Shown: positions 15,522-23,660 of the stretch, one piece after another | Numbering within the stretch: the first letter of the stretch is position 1 | Layout: each line of letters opens with the position of its first letter | NCBI RefSeq assembly: GCF_024171895.1 | Contig: NZ_JAMTCQ010000008.1 | Coordinates: 868,001 to 932,000, forward strand | Length of the DNA stretch: 64,000 nt | Origin: Prauserella halophila | GTDB taxonomy: Bacteria; Actinomycetota; Actinomycetes; Mycobacteriales; Pseudonocardiaceae | Reading direction: 5' to 3' | Notes under the pieces: generated by a model | What the model saw: only the letters and a program-made list of their open reading frames with translations | Told to the model about the DNA's origin: nothing | Database searches by the model: none | Program-made: the position numbers and the translations under genes

Positions 15522-16850
15522 TCAGCCGGCTCGGGCCGCCAACCGGGAAAGTGCTCGCCGATCCAGCTCGCCGCCCAGCCTGCCGGCGAGTTCCGCCTCG
15601 GCTCCGCCCCGTGTGCCGGCCTGTTCCGCCTCGGCTCCGCCCGGTGTGCCGGCCTGTTCCGCCTCGGCTCCGCCCGGTGTGCCGGCGAGTTCCGCTTCGT
15701 CGACGGCGCCGCAGTCGAGGCCGCGCAGCACGTAGGTCGCGAGCGCCTGGGCGGTCGCGGGCTCGTCGAGTACCGCACCTTCCACGGCGCCGACGTAAGC
15801 ACCCAGCCGGTCGACCGCCGACCCGAGACTCTCGCGGAAGAACGCGTACGTCGCGGCGAACCGGCTCGGCAACTGATGCGGATGCAGGTCCCAGCCCTGA
15901 TAGAAGCCGCGTTCGAGGGAACGGCGAACCAGGCGCAGGTGCTCGGCCCAGCCGTCGGCGACGGCCTCGCCCACCGGCAGGCGGTTGGTCGACCCGTCGG
16001 ACAGCCGCACCCCGCGGCCCGCGGCGGCGACCTGCATGAACTGCTTGGCGAAATCGGCGGCCGGGTGGTCCATGCTCTGATACGCACCCGCGATGCCGAG
16101 GCCCGCACTGTAGTCGTAGGTGCCGAAATGCAGGCCACTGCACCGGCCGTCGGCAGCCGCCACGATGGCGGGCAGCGCCACGGTGCCGTCGGCGCGCAAC
16201 ACCGACTGGGCGGTCTCGACCTGCACCTCGAACCGCAGTGTCCCGGCGGCGAGCCCGTGGGCCCGCTCCAGTTCGCTCAGCACGTCGGCGGCCGCCGACA
16301 CCTGGTCGACGTCGGTGACCTTCGGCAGCGTCACCACGAATCCCGCCGGCGGCGGCCCGCCCAGCGCGTCCAGGAACAGATCCAGCGTGCGCAGGCCGCG
16401 GCGCCGTGTACCCGCTTCGAAGCTCTTGAACCGGATTCCGCAGAACGGCACCGGGAGTCCACCGCCGGCTCCGTCACCGCCGGCTCCGGAGACGAGTTCC
16501 CTGGCGCAGCGCACGACCTCGGCGTCCTCGACGTCGTCGCCGGGATGGCCGTAGCCGTCCTCGAAGTCGATGCGCAGATCCTCGATGGGCTCGGACGCGA
16601 GCTTGGCGCGCACTCGCCCGAGCACGTCCTCGGACGCGGGTAGTGCGTGGGCCCCGAGTACGTCGAGGGCACGCGATCCCCACTCCTCCACCAGCCCGGC
16701 GTGGAAGCGGCCGGCGGGGACGTACACGGTGTGCACGGGTTGCCGTCCGGCCGGCTCACCGGGATAGGTGGTTGCCACACGTGCATCGGACGCGGTGAGC
16801 GAAGCGTCGATGCGCGCGTAGACGTCCTCGGTGAGCCGGCCGGCGGTCAC
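15522..16850 (-). CDS. DUF6986 protein (HpcH/HpaI aldolase / citrate lyase-like)
   Basis: 442 residues, GTG start directly before the malate synthase stop. It resembles the citramalyl/malyl-CoA lyase TIM barrel: DLRIDFEDGYGHPGDDVED (acidic metal-binding stretch), GIRFKSFEAGTRRRGLRTL, VTLPKVTDVDQV, LRFEVQVETAQSVL (catalytic Glu region), GLHFGTYDYSAGLGIAGAYQ and GWDLHPHQLPSR. The pairing with malate synthase suggests a role in glyoxylate or short acid metabolism downstream of ureides; the reaction is not known. The C-terminal 60 residues hold four imperfect 11-residue repeats (AEAEQAGTPGG), an unusual low-complexity insertion. Confidence 0.8.
   Translation of the reverse strand: MTAGRLTEDVYARIDASLTASDARVATTYPGEPAGRQPVHTVYVPAGRFHAGLVEEWGSRALDVLGAHALPASEDVLGRVRAKLASEPIEDLRIDFEDGYGHPGDDVEDAEVVRCARELVSGAGGDGAGGGLPVPFCGIRFKSFEAGTRRRGLRTLDLFLDALGGPPPAGFVVTLPKVTDVDQVSAAADVLSELERAHGLAAGTLRFEVQVETAQSVLRADGTVALPAIVAAADGRCSGLHFGTYDYSAGLGIAGAYQSMDHPAADFAKQFMQVAAAGRGVRLSDGSTNRLPVGEAVADGWAEHLRLVRRSLERGFYQGWDLHPHQLPSRFAATYAFFRESLGSAVDRLGAYVGAVEGAVLDEPATAQALATYVLRGLDCGAVDEAELAGTPGGAEAEQAGTPGGAEAEQAGTRGGAEAELAGRLGGELDRRALSRLAARAG
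15581..15700 (-). repeat. 33-bp in-frame repeat within DUF6986 gene
   Basis: Three full 33-bp units start at 15581, 15614 and 15647 and a partial one at 15680. They encode the 11-residue repeat EQAGTPGGAEA. The length is a multiple of three, so gain or loss of units would keep the frame. This part lies outside the aldolase barrel. Confidence 0.9.
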
Positions 16851-18428
16851 TTACTTGATCCGCTCGTAGGCGGGCAGCGTCAGGAAGTCGGCGAACTCGT
16901 CGGCCAGCGCGACCTCCTCGAACAGTTCGACCGCGGGCTGCAGCAGGTCGGGCTGGATCTCGTCGGCCAGCTCGCCCTTGATCTCGCCGAGCACGGACCG
17001 CACGAGCTCGCGGGTCACGGTCTGGCCGGAGTCGTCGAGCACGACGCCGTTCTGCACCCACTGCCACACCTGCGACCGGGAGATCTCGGCGGTCGCGGCG
17101 TCCTCCATGAGGTTGTGGATACCGGCCGCACCGTTGCCGCCCAACCAGGAGGCGATGTACCGGACGCCGACGTCCACGGCGCCCCGCAGGCCGGCCGAGG
17201 TGCACTTCGCGTCGGTCGCGGCGACATCGAGAAGCTGGTCGGCCGTGACGGACACGTCCTCGCGGAGGCGGTCGAGCTGGTTCGGCTTGTCACCGAGGAC
17301 CTTGTCGAACTCCTCCCGGCACAGCCCGACCATGCCGGGGTGGGCCACCCAGGAGCCGTCGAAGCCGTCGCCGGCCTCCCGCGACTTGTCGGCGTGCACC
17401 TTGTTGGCGGCGTTCTCGGCGACGGCCGGGTCCTTACTCGGGATGAACGCAGACATGCCGCCGATGGCGAAGGCGCCGCGCTTGTGGCAGGTGCGCACGA
17501 GCAGTTCGGTGTAGGCGCGCATGAAGGGCGCGGTCATGGTGACGGCGTTGCGGTCGGGCAGGACGAACTTCTCACCGGCGTCACGGAAGTACTTGATGAC
17601 GCTGAACAGGTAGTCCCAGCGGCCCGCGTTCAGGCCCGAGGCGTGTTCACGCAGCTCGTAGAGGATCTCCTCCATCTCGAACGCAGCGGGGATCGTCTCG
17701 ATGAGCACCGTGGCGCGAGTCGTGCCGTGCTGCACGCCGAGCGCCTTCTCGGCGTAGGTGAACACGTCGTTCCACAGTCGCGCCTCGAGGTGGCTCTCCA
17801 TCTTCGGCAGGTAGAAGTACGGCCCCTTGCCGCGGGCGAGCAGTTCCTTGGCGTTGTGGAAGAAGTGCAGGCCGAAGTCGACCAGCGCACCGACGGCCTT
17901 GCGGCCGTTGAACTCGAGGTTGCGCTCGTCGAGGTGCCAACCACGCGGGCGGACGACAATGGTGGCGTGCTCGACGTCGTCACGCAGGGCGTAGTGCTTG
18001 CCGTTCGAGTCGAGTTCGATGGTGCCGCGGATGGCGTCGGACAGGTTGATCTGCCCGTTCACGACGTTGCTCCAGTGCGGCGTGTTCGCGTCCTCGAGGT
18101 CTGCGAGCCACACCTTGGCGCCGGAGTTGAGCGCGTTGATCGTCATCTTGCGCTCGGTGGGGCCGGTCATCTCCACGCGGCGGTCGCGCAGCGCGGGCGG
18201 CGCCTCGGCGACCTGCCACTCCGATTCGCGAACCTGCTTGGTCTCGGGCAGGAAGTCCAGGCGTCCGGTGCGCTTGGCCTCCTCGCGGCGCTGCTTGCGG
18301 GCCTCGAGCAGCTGGTCACGGGTGCCGGCGAAGTTCTCGTGCAGATCGGCCACAAAGTCGAGTGCCTCCTGCGTCAGCACCTCGTCTCCGCGCTCGATCG
18401 CGTCGCCGAGCACACGAACATCAGACAT
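16851..18428 (-). CDS. aceB: Malate synthase A
   Basis: 525 residues, normal for the A-type enzyme. It condenses glyoxylate with acetyl-CoA to malate. Conserved segments include DFLPETKQVRESEWQVAEAP, GPTERKMTINALNSGAKVWL, ADLEDANTPHW, VRPRGWHLDE, YFYLPKMESHLEARLWNDVF, VLIETIPAAFEMEEILYEL, RWDYLFSVIKYF, RTCHKRGAFAIGGMSAFIPS and VAHPGMV. In Streptomyces coelicolor aceB1 belongs to the allantoin regulon under the IclR-type repressor AllR, and here it is divergent from an IclR-type gene. This supports a role in consuming glyoxylate from ureides. The start is the ATG at 18428. The DUF6986 gene follows without a gap. Confidence 0.96.
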   Translation of the reverse strand: MSDVRVLGDAIERGDEVLTQEALDFVADLHENFAGTRDQLLEARKQRREEAKRTGRLDFLPETKQVRESEWQVAEAPPALRDRRVEMTGPTERKMTINALNSGAKVWLADLEDANTPHWSNVVNGQINLSDAIRGTIELDSNGKHYALRDDVEHATIVVRPRGWHLDERNLEFNGRKAVGALVDFGLHFFHNAKELLARGKGPYFYLPKMESHLEARLWNDVFTYAEKALGVQHGTTRATVLIETIPAAFEMEEILYELREHASGLNAGRWDYLFSVIKYFRDAGEKFVLPDRNAVTMTAPFMRAYTELLVRTCHKRGAFAIGGMSAFIPSKDPAVAENAANKVHADKSREAGDGFDGSWVAHPGMVGLCREEFDKVLGDKPNQLDRLREDVSVTADQLLDVAATDAKCTSAGLRGAVDVGVRYIASWLGGNGAAGIHNLMEDAATAEISRSQVWQWVQNGVVLDDSGQTVTRELVRSVLGEIKGELADEIQPDLLQPAVELFEEVALADEFADFLTLPAYERIK

Positions 18429-18462
18429 GGAACACCTCAGGGAACGTCGTTGAGCATAGACC

Positions 18463-18497
18463 TTTTACATATCGGACTATAGTTTCTACATTACGGA
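18463..18497. promoter_or_regulatory. Direct-repeat operator between aceB and iclR
   Basis: TTTTACATATCGGA (18463-18476) and TTTCTACATTACGGA (18483-18497) are near-identical direct repeats 20 bases apart, that is, two helical turns on the same DNA face. They form the only AT-rich patch in the 113-bp divergent promoter region. IclR-family proteins bind such paired sites as tetramers, so I infer autoregulation plus control of aceB. Confidence 0.7.
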
Positions 18498-18541
18498 AGC
18501 TCAATGTGGGCAATACTGCAGTGGGAGCGGAAGGAGCCGGG

Positions 18542-19288
18542 ATGGCCGGGAGCGGTGGAGTACAGTCCCTCGACCGGGCTTTCGAGCTGCTGGAACGGCT
18601 CGCGGACGCGGGCGGCGAGGCGAGCCTGTCCGAACTGGCCGCGTCGTCGGGGCTGCCCCTGCCGACGATCCATCGACTGATCCGCACCCTCGTAGCGTCC
18701 GGCTACGTGCGGCAGAACGCGACCCGGCGGTACGCCCTCGGGGCACGGTTGATCCGGTTGGGCGAACAGGCGAGTCTGCAGTTCGGCACCTGGGCGCGGC
18801 CACTGCTGGCCGAACTGGTGGAGCAGGTCGGCGAGACCGCCAACCTGGCCGTTCTGGAGCGCGACGAGGTCGTCTACGTGTCACAGGCGCCGTCGAAGCA
18901 CTCTATGCGGATGTTCACCGAGGTGGGACGGCGACTGCTGCCGCACGGCACGGGAGTCGGCAAGGCGCTGCTGGCGCAGCTGCCCGCCGAGGAGGTGCGC
19001 GAACTGCTGGACCGGACCGGCATGCCCGCCTACACCGAGCACACGCACACCGACACCGACACGTTCCTGGCGCACCTCGCCGAGGTCGCCGAACAGGGAT
19101 ACGCACTCGACGAGAGCGAGCAGGAGCTGGGCGTACGGTGCATCGCGGTGCCGGTCCCGGGCATCCCGACACCGACCGCCGTATCGGTGTCCGGGCCGGA
19201 GGGCAGGCTGACCAAGGAAGCCGTCGAGCACATCGCCCCGGCGGTCCGGCGCACCGCCGGCGCCCTGGCGGAGCAACTGCCGGGGTGA
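18542..19288 (+). CDS. IclR-family transcriptional regulator (AllR-like)
   Basis: 248 residues. The N-terminal winged HTH (SLDRAFELLERLADAGG, SLSELAASSGLPLPTIHRLI, LVASGYVRQN, about residues 8-70) is followed by the IclR effector domain (LLAELVEQVGETANLAVLER, RLLPHGTGVGKALLAQLP, ELGVRCIAVPVPG). AllR of this family senses glyoxylate or allantoate and represses allantoin genes; proximity to aceB suggests the same here, but effector specificity is inference. The ATG at 18542 has a good AAGGAG ribosome site. Confidence 0.88.
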   Translation: MAGSGGVQSLDRAFELLERLADAGGEASLSELAASSGLPLPTIHRLIRTLVASGYVRQNATRRYALGARLIRLGEQASLQFGTWARPLLAELVEQVGETANLAVLERDEVVYVSQAPSKHSMRMFTEVGRRLLPHGTGVGKALLAQLPAEEVRELLDRTGMPAYTEHTHTDTDTFLAHLAEVAEQGYALDESEQELGVRCIAVPVPGIPTPTAVSVSGPEGRLTKEAVEHIAPAVRRTAGALAEQLPG

Positions 19289-19292
19289 CGCG

Positions 19293-19466
19293 TCAGCCCG
19301 GCCGAGGCCGCACCGACGAGATGAACTCCTGGAAATCCGGCCCGACGGTGCACATCTTGTCAGCCGTGGTGCCGAACGTGGCCATGTCGAGGGCGGTCAG
19401 CCCGCTGCCGCCGGCCTCCCGGAAGAGCGTCGTCCTGCCGGCGGAGTGGACAGCCCCGCGCGTCAC
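19293..19466 (-). pseudogene. C-terminal remnant of a lipoprotein
   Basis: The frame reads from a possible GTG at 19466 to the TGA at 19293 and ends VGPDFQEFISSVRPRPG. This parallels the end of the next lipoprotein upstream (LADDFRSFISSIRLQRG), so it looks like the tail of a tandem paralogue. No signal peptide or lipobox precedes it. Confidence 0.45.
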
Positions 19467-19588
19467 CGAAGAGCCGCGTATCGGCCGCGATCATTCTACG
19501 TCAACGCCCGGTTCGTCGGTCGAACGTCGTGCTCGTGAACGCCTTCGCAGCGGTGCCGGGCCGCACGTCGCGGGCCGCGTGCGCAGGC

Positions 19589-19849
19589 TCAGCCGCGTTG
19601 CAGGCGGATCGAGGAAATGAACGACCGGAAGTCGTCGGCGAGAGAGTCCATCGTGTCGGGCCTGGCGCTGAGCGTGCTCGCCATCACAGCCGTCTTCCCT
19701 CCGCTACCGCGAAAACCGATGAACGACTGGACCGCCGCGATCTCGGTGGGCTCGCCCCGGACGGCGGACCCGGGCACCTCCCGGGCACATCCGGCGAGCG
19801 CGAGCACCGCACCCACCGCTGCCAGGCCGCACCGCACACCGCGTCGCAT
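19589..19849 (-). CDS. Short putative lipoprotein, probably truncated
   Basis: 86 residues. The N-terminus MRRGVRCGLAAVGAVLALAG followed by Cys is a clear lipoprotein signal with lipobox ALAG-C at Cys21. The mature part is only about 65 residues, ending DDFRSFISSIRLQRG. The ATG at 19849 has a strong ribosome site (GGAGGTGCGGG). Actinobacterial lipoproteins with this kind of tail are usually longer, so an internal loss is likely. The related tail at 19293-19466 suggests a former tandem pair. Function is unknown; it would be anchored outside the cytoplasmic membrane. Confidence 0.55.
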   Translation of the reverse strand: MRRGVRCGLAAVGAVLALAGCAREVPGSAVRGEPTEIAAVQSFIGFRGSGGKTAVMASTLSARPDTMDSLADDFRSFISSIRLQRG

Positions 19850-19932
19850 CCCGCACCTCCGTGTCACTCTCACGGACGCCCCGCGTCCCCGCACAGGCTG
19901 CATCCCGGCACAGGACACCGCAGTGTCACCGC

Positions 19933-19970
19933 GGTGCCGCAGCGTCATCGTGGTGCCGCAGCGTCATCGT
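19933..19970. repeat. 19-bp perfect tandem duplication
   Basis: GGTGCCGCAGCGTCATCGT occurs at 19933-19951 and again at 19952-19970. It lies between the short lipoprotein and the DUF4333 gene. The remainder of 19850-20033 shows no gene. Confidence 0.92.
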
Positions 19971-20033
19971 GCTCGTCGGTCGGGCGCGTTCACACCCGCC
20001 TGCGCGACGTCCGGGCACTACGGCACTACTGCA

Positions 20034-20345
20034 CTACTGCATCGGTGCGTCATCGACCTCGATCTCGAACTTCGCCTGGCTGTCCTCGACCGACGTGACC
20101 TCGACGCTCACGCCGAGCCGGGTGCCGTCCATCGCGGTCAGGGTGCACCGGGTGGTCGCACCGGTCTCCGCCTCGAGGTCGTCGGGGCATTCGACGCCTT
20201 TCGCCTCATTACCCGTGGATTCCTCCAGCGAGGACTTGACCTGCTTCTCGAGCTCATCGGACTCCACCTGCGCCGAGCAGCCGGTCAGGCCGAAAGCGGC
20301 GAGTCCGAGAACGGACAGGGCGACGAGACGTGAAACGCGAGCCAT
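20034..20345 (-). CDS. DUF4333-type lipoprotein
   Basis: 103 residues. Signal peptide MARVSRLVALSVLGLAAFGL followed by TGC gives a lipobox (LTGC, Cys23). The mature domain is short and acidic with LEKQVKSSLEES, VECPDDLEAETGA and RCTLTAMDG, the pattern of PF14230/DUF4333 domains, in which two cysteines (here in ECPDD and TRC) probably form a disulfide. The start is the ATG at 20345; upstream codons are not protein-like. Role unknown; exported and membrane-anchored. Confidence 0.8.
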   Translation of the reverse strand: MARVSRLVALSVLGLAAFGLTGCSAQVESDELEKQVKSSLEESTGNEAKGVECPDDLEAETGATTRCTLTAMDGTRLGVSVEVTSVEDSQAKFEIEVDDAPMQ

Positions 20346-20558
20346 GGAAACTCCATTCAACAAGACGAAATCCCGCAGATGCCGCCGGCATCCTGCACCC
20401 GGGTGGGACTTCGCCGTTGCCGATCCGGTTCCGATGCCCGCGGTGACGCATTCCACCGCAGGGTCACCGATCACCGCCCTGTGGCTGCGCGCCGATCCGG
20501 ACGTGGAAGTGTCGTGCCCCGGAGCCGGCAGCGACTGTCGGCAGCCGCTGCGGCGGGT

Positions 20559-22262
20559 TCAGCCCAGCAGCGCGTCGACGAACGCCGAGGGTTCGAACGG
20601 CGCCAGATCGTCCGGCCCTTCACCCAGGCCGACGAGCTTGACCGGCACACCGAGTTCGCGCTGCACCTGGAACACGATGCCGCCCTTGGCCGTGCCGTCG
20701 AGCTTGGTCAGCACCACCCCGGTGACGTCGACGATCTCGGAGAACACCCGCGCCTGCGCGAGACCGTTCTGCCCCGTGGTCGCGTCGAGCACGAGCAGCA
20801 CCTCGTCGACCTTCGCCTGCTTCTCGACGACGCGCTTGACCTTGCCGAGCTCGTCCATCAGGCCGGTCTTGGTGTGCAGCCTGCCCGCGGTGTCGACCAG
20901 CACGGCGTCGACACCCGCGTCCACGCCACGTTTGACGGAATCGAACGCGACCGACGCCGGGTCGGCGCCCTCCTTGCCGCGCACCACCTCGGCACCCACA
21001 CGCTGGGACCACGTCTCCAGCTGGTCGGCCGCGGCCGCGCGGAACGTGTCGGCCGCACCGAGCAGTACCTGCCTGCCCTGAGCCACGAGTACCCGCGCGA
21101 GCTTGCCGGTGGTCGTCGTCTTGCCCGTGCCGTTCACACCCGCGACCAGCACGACCGCGGGCTGCTTCTCCCCGTCGACGTCGTGCGGCAGCGCCCGCAC
21201 CGAACGGTCGGCCTCCGGCGACAGCGTCTGGATGAGCACATCGCGCAACGCCGCCCGCGCATCGTCGGACGTGCGCACGCCGCGGACCGACAGCTCCTCG
21301 CGCAGCTTCTCGACGATCTCGGTGGTGGTCGACGCGCCGAGGTCGGCGACGAGGAGCGTGTCCTCGATCTCCTCCCACGAGTCCTCGTCGAGGTCACCCG
21401 CACCCAGCAGGCCGAGCAACCCCTGACCCAGCGCCGAACGCGACTTCGACAGCCGCCCCCGCAGCCGTTCGATCCGGCCGGAGGCAGGCTCCGGCTGCTC
21501 GATCTCCGGCTCCTCGGTCTCCGACTGCTCGACACCGGCCACCGGCTCCGCAGGGGCTTCGGTCTTCGAGGCTTCGGTCTTCGAGGCTTCGGTCTTCGAG
21601 GCTTCGGTCTTCGAGGCTTCGGTCTTCGAGGCTTCGGTCTTCGGGGCTTCGGTCGTGTCTCCGGGGGCCTCGGTCTCCGGGACCGCTGTCTCCGGCGATG
21701 CCGTCTCCGGGGCCGCCGTCTCCGAAGGCGTGACCTCCGGCGCAGTGACGTCCGGCGCAGTGACGTCGGGGGCAGCGGCGTCGGGTGCGGTGGCATCCGG
21801 TGCAGCAGCGTCGGGTGCAGTGGTTCCGGCAGCCGCAGCCGCGGCGCCGTCGGTCCCGCCGCGTTCCGGCTCCGTCTCGACGGGTTCGGCCGGTTCGGCG
21901 GGCTCGGGTTCTTCCTCCGTGTCCGGCAGGCCGACGTCGACGATGCCGCGCCGCGGCGTGTCGCGCGGCACGGACGCATCGTCGCCGACGCCGGGCTGGC
22001 CGTCGGTCTCGGTGCGTTCCTCGGCCGGGTGAGCAGGTGCCTCCGGCGTCGCCGTCGACGACCCGGCGGTCGCGGCCTCCCCGCCGGGAGCGAGGGAAAT
22101 GCCACCCCCGGCCTGGTACCCGCCACCCTTCGGAACCTGCTTCTCCTGGTCCCGCTCCAGGCTGATCCTGCGCCTGCGGGACAGGGTCAGGCCGGCCACG
22201 AGAGCGACCACCAGCAGGGCGGCCACAACGACAACGATCCAGATCACGGCTGTGCTCGACAC
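20559..22262 (-). CDS. ftsY: Signal recognition particle receptor FtsY
   Basis: 567 residues, GTG start with a GGGAGGA ribosome site. The N-terminus holds a transmembrane helix (STAVIWIVVVVAALLVVALV) and a basic stop-transfer, then a long disordered acidic linker (about residues 60-270), and the NG GTPase domain: GVNGTGKTTTTGKLARVL (P-loop), ADTFRAAAADQLETW, VLVDTAGRLHTKTGLMDELG, LTKLDGTAKGG and GLGEGPDDL. It docks the ribosome-nascent chain-SRP complex to SecYEG. The linker contains six copies of KTEAS and several TAPDA/V repeats. The membrane anchor is usual in actinobacteria. It keeps the mycobacterial ftsY-smc neighbourhood, here separated by anmK, the symporter and the toxin-antitoxin cassette. 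Confidence 0.96.
   Translation of the reverse strand: MSSTAVIWIVVVVAALLVVALVAGLTLSRRRRISLERDQEKQVPKGGGYQAGGGISLAPGGEAATAGSSTATPEAPAHPAEERTETDGQPGVGDDASVPRDTPRRGIVDVGLPDTEEEPEPAEPAEPVETEPERGGTDGAAAAAAGTTAPDAAAPDATAPDAAAPDVTAPDVTAPEVTPSETAAPETASPETAVPETEAPGDTTEAPKTEASKTEASKTEASKTEASKTEASKTEAPAEPVAGVEQSETEEPEIEQPEPASGRIERLRGRLSKSRSALGQGLLGLLGAGDLDEDSWEEIEDTLLVADLGASTTTEIVEKLREELSVRGVRTSDDARAALRDVLIQTLSPEADRSVRALPHDVDGEKQPAVVLVAGVNGTGKTTTTGKLARVLVAQGRQVLLGAADTFRAAAADQLETWSQRVGAEVVRGKEGADPASVAFDSVKRGVDAGVDAVLVDTAGRLHTKTGLMDELGKVKRVVEKQAKVDEVLLVLDATTGQNGLAQARVFSEIVDVTGVVLTKLDGTAKGGIVFQVQRELGVPVKLVGLGEGPDDLAPFEPSAFVDALLG
21555..21659 (-). repeat. 15-bp repeat in ftsY linker
   Basis: The unit GGCTTCGGTCTTCGA repeats every 15 bases from 21555 for six copies, then a degenerate seventh. 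It encodes tandem KTEAS pentapeptides in the disordered acidic linker of FtsY. Copy number is likely to vary between strains. Confidence 0.92.
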
Positions 22263-22403
22263 GCCGCCATCCTCCCACTGACGCAGTTTCCGGCCGGTGC
22301 ACCCCTGGTACGCGGCGTGGGAAGTTAACGGTATCGCATCCATCTCGGCCAGAAACCCACCGAACGTGTTGCACAGCCCGACTGATGGGACTAGACCACC
22401 ACC

Positions 22404-23651
22404 GTGTCCCCTTCGCTCCGTGTCGCCGGACTGTTGTCCGGCACCTCCGTGGACGGCATCGACGTCGCCGTCGCCGAGCTGACGACAGCCGACGGCGAGC
22501 TCGTCCTCACTCCGTGCGGCCAGTGGGAACTGGCCTACCCCGACGACCTGCGTGCCGGACTACTGGCGGCGCTGCCGCCCGCGTCGTGCAGCGCCGAAGA
22601 ACTGACGAGGCTCGACACCCGCATCGGCCAGGCGTTCGCCGACGCCGTGACCCACGCCGAGCAGCAAGCCGGGACCGTCGACGTGGTCGCCTCGCTCGGC
22701 CAGACGGTGTTCCACTGGATCGACGCCGGCCGGGCACTCGGCACCCTGCAGCTCGGCCAGCCCGCCTGGATCGCCGAGCGCACGGGCCGTCCCGTCATCT
22801 CCGACCTGCGCGTGCGCGACGTGGCCGCAGGCGGGCACGGCGCGCCGCTGGCCAGCACCCTCGACGCGCTGCTGCTGCGCCCCGTCGCCGACCGGCAGGG
22901 CACTCCGGCCGTCGCGCTGAACATCGGCGGAATCAGCAACATCACCGTCGTGCCGCCGGGAGGCAACGGTCCCGTCGGCCCCGACGGGACCGACGGGGAC
23001 TCCGGCACGGCCGCCGGGGACGTACTCGCCTACGACACCGGACCCGGCAACGCGCTGCTCGACCTCGCCGCCACCCAGGTCACCGGCGGCGCGGCCCGCA
23101 GTGACGTCGACGGCGCGCTCGCCGCTGCGGGCACGGTCCGCACCGACCTGCTCGACCGGCTCCTCGCCGATCCGTACTACGCGGCCCCGCCGCCCAAGTC
23201 GACGGGCAAGGAGCATTTCCACAGCACGTACCTGGCCGCAGCCCTCGGCGACCTGCCACCGGTCGGCGACACCGATCTCCTGGCGACACTGACCGAACTC
23301 ACGGCCGTGACGATCGCCGACGCGTGCACCCGCCACGGCGCCACGACCGTGTACGCCTCGGGCGGCGGCGTGCACAACCCGGTGCTGATGCGCGCGCTCG
23401 GCCGTCGCCTCACCGTGCGCACGAGCGACGAGCTGGGCCTGCCCGCCGACGCGAAAGAGGCCTACCTGACGGCCGTGCTCGGCTGGCTGTCGTGGCACGG
23501 CGCCGCCGGCAACGTCCCCAGCGCCACCGGTGCCCGCGGGCCACGCGTCCTCGGCAGCATCACCCCTGGTGAGCGACCGCTCGCCCTCCCGGCCCCACCC
23601 ACGTCGCCGATGTCGCGATTGCGGGTGGCCAACACGCGCGAGACACGGTAG
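22404..23651 (+). CDS. anmK: Anhydro-N-acetylmuramic acid kinase
   Basis: 415 residues, GTG start. AnmK opens the 1,6-anhydro ring of anhydroMurNAc and phosphorylates it, recycling cell-wall sugar. Visible motifs are GLLSGTSVDGIDVAVAEL at the N-terminus (ATP/sugar site), VASLGQTVFHWI, TGRPVISDLRVRDVAAGGHG, VALNIGGISNITVV, LAYDTGPGNALLD and YASGGGVHNPVLMRAL. The protein carries a Gly/Asp insertion after the NIGGISN motif (GGNGPVGPDGTDGDSG). The symporter gene starts 9 bases after its stop, so the two form an operon. Confidence 0.93.
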   Translation: MSPSLRVAGLLSGTSVDGIDVAVAELTTADGELVLTPCGQWELAYPDDLRAGLLAALPPASCSAEELTRLDTRIGQAFADAVTHAEQQAGTVDVVASLGQTVFHWIDAGRALGTLQLGQPAWIAERTGRPVISDLRVRDVAAGGHGAPLASTLDALLLRPVADRQGTPAVALNIGGISNITVVPPGGNGPVGPDGTDGDSGTAAGDVLAYDTGPGNALLDLAATQVTGGAARSDVDGALAAAGTVRTDLLDRLLADPYYAAPPPKSTGKEHFHSTYLAAALGDLPPVGDTDLLATLTELTAVTIADACTRHGATTVYASGGGVHNPVLMRALGRRLTVRTSDELGLPADAKEAYLTAVLGWLSWHGAAGNVPSATGARGPRVLGSITPGERPLALPAPPTSPMSRLRVANTRETR

Positions 23652-23660
23652 GAGAGACCA

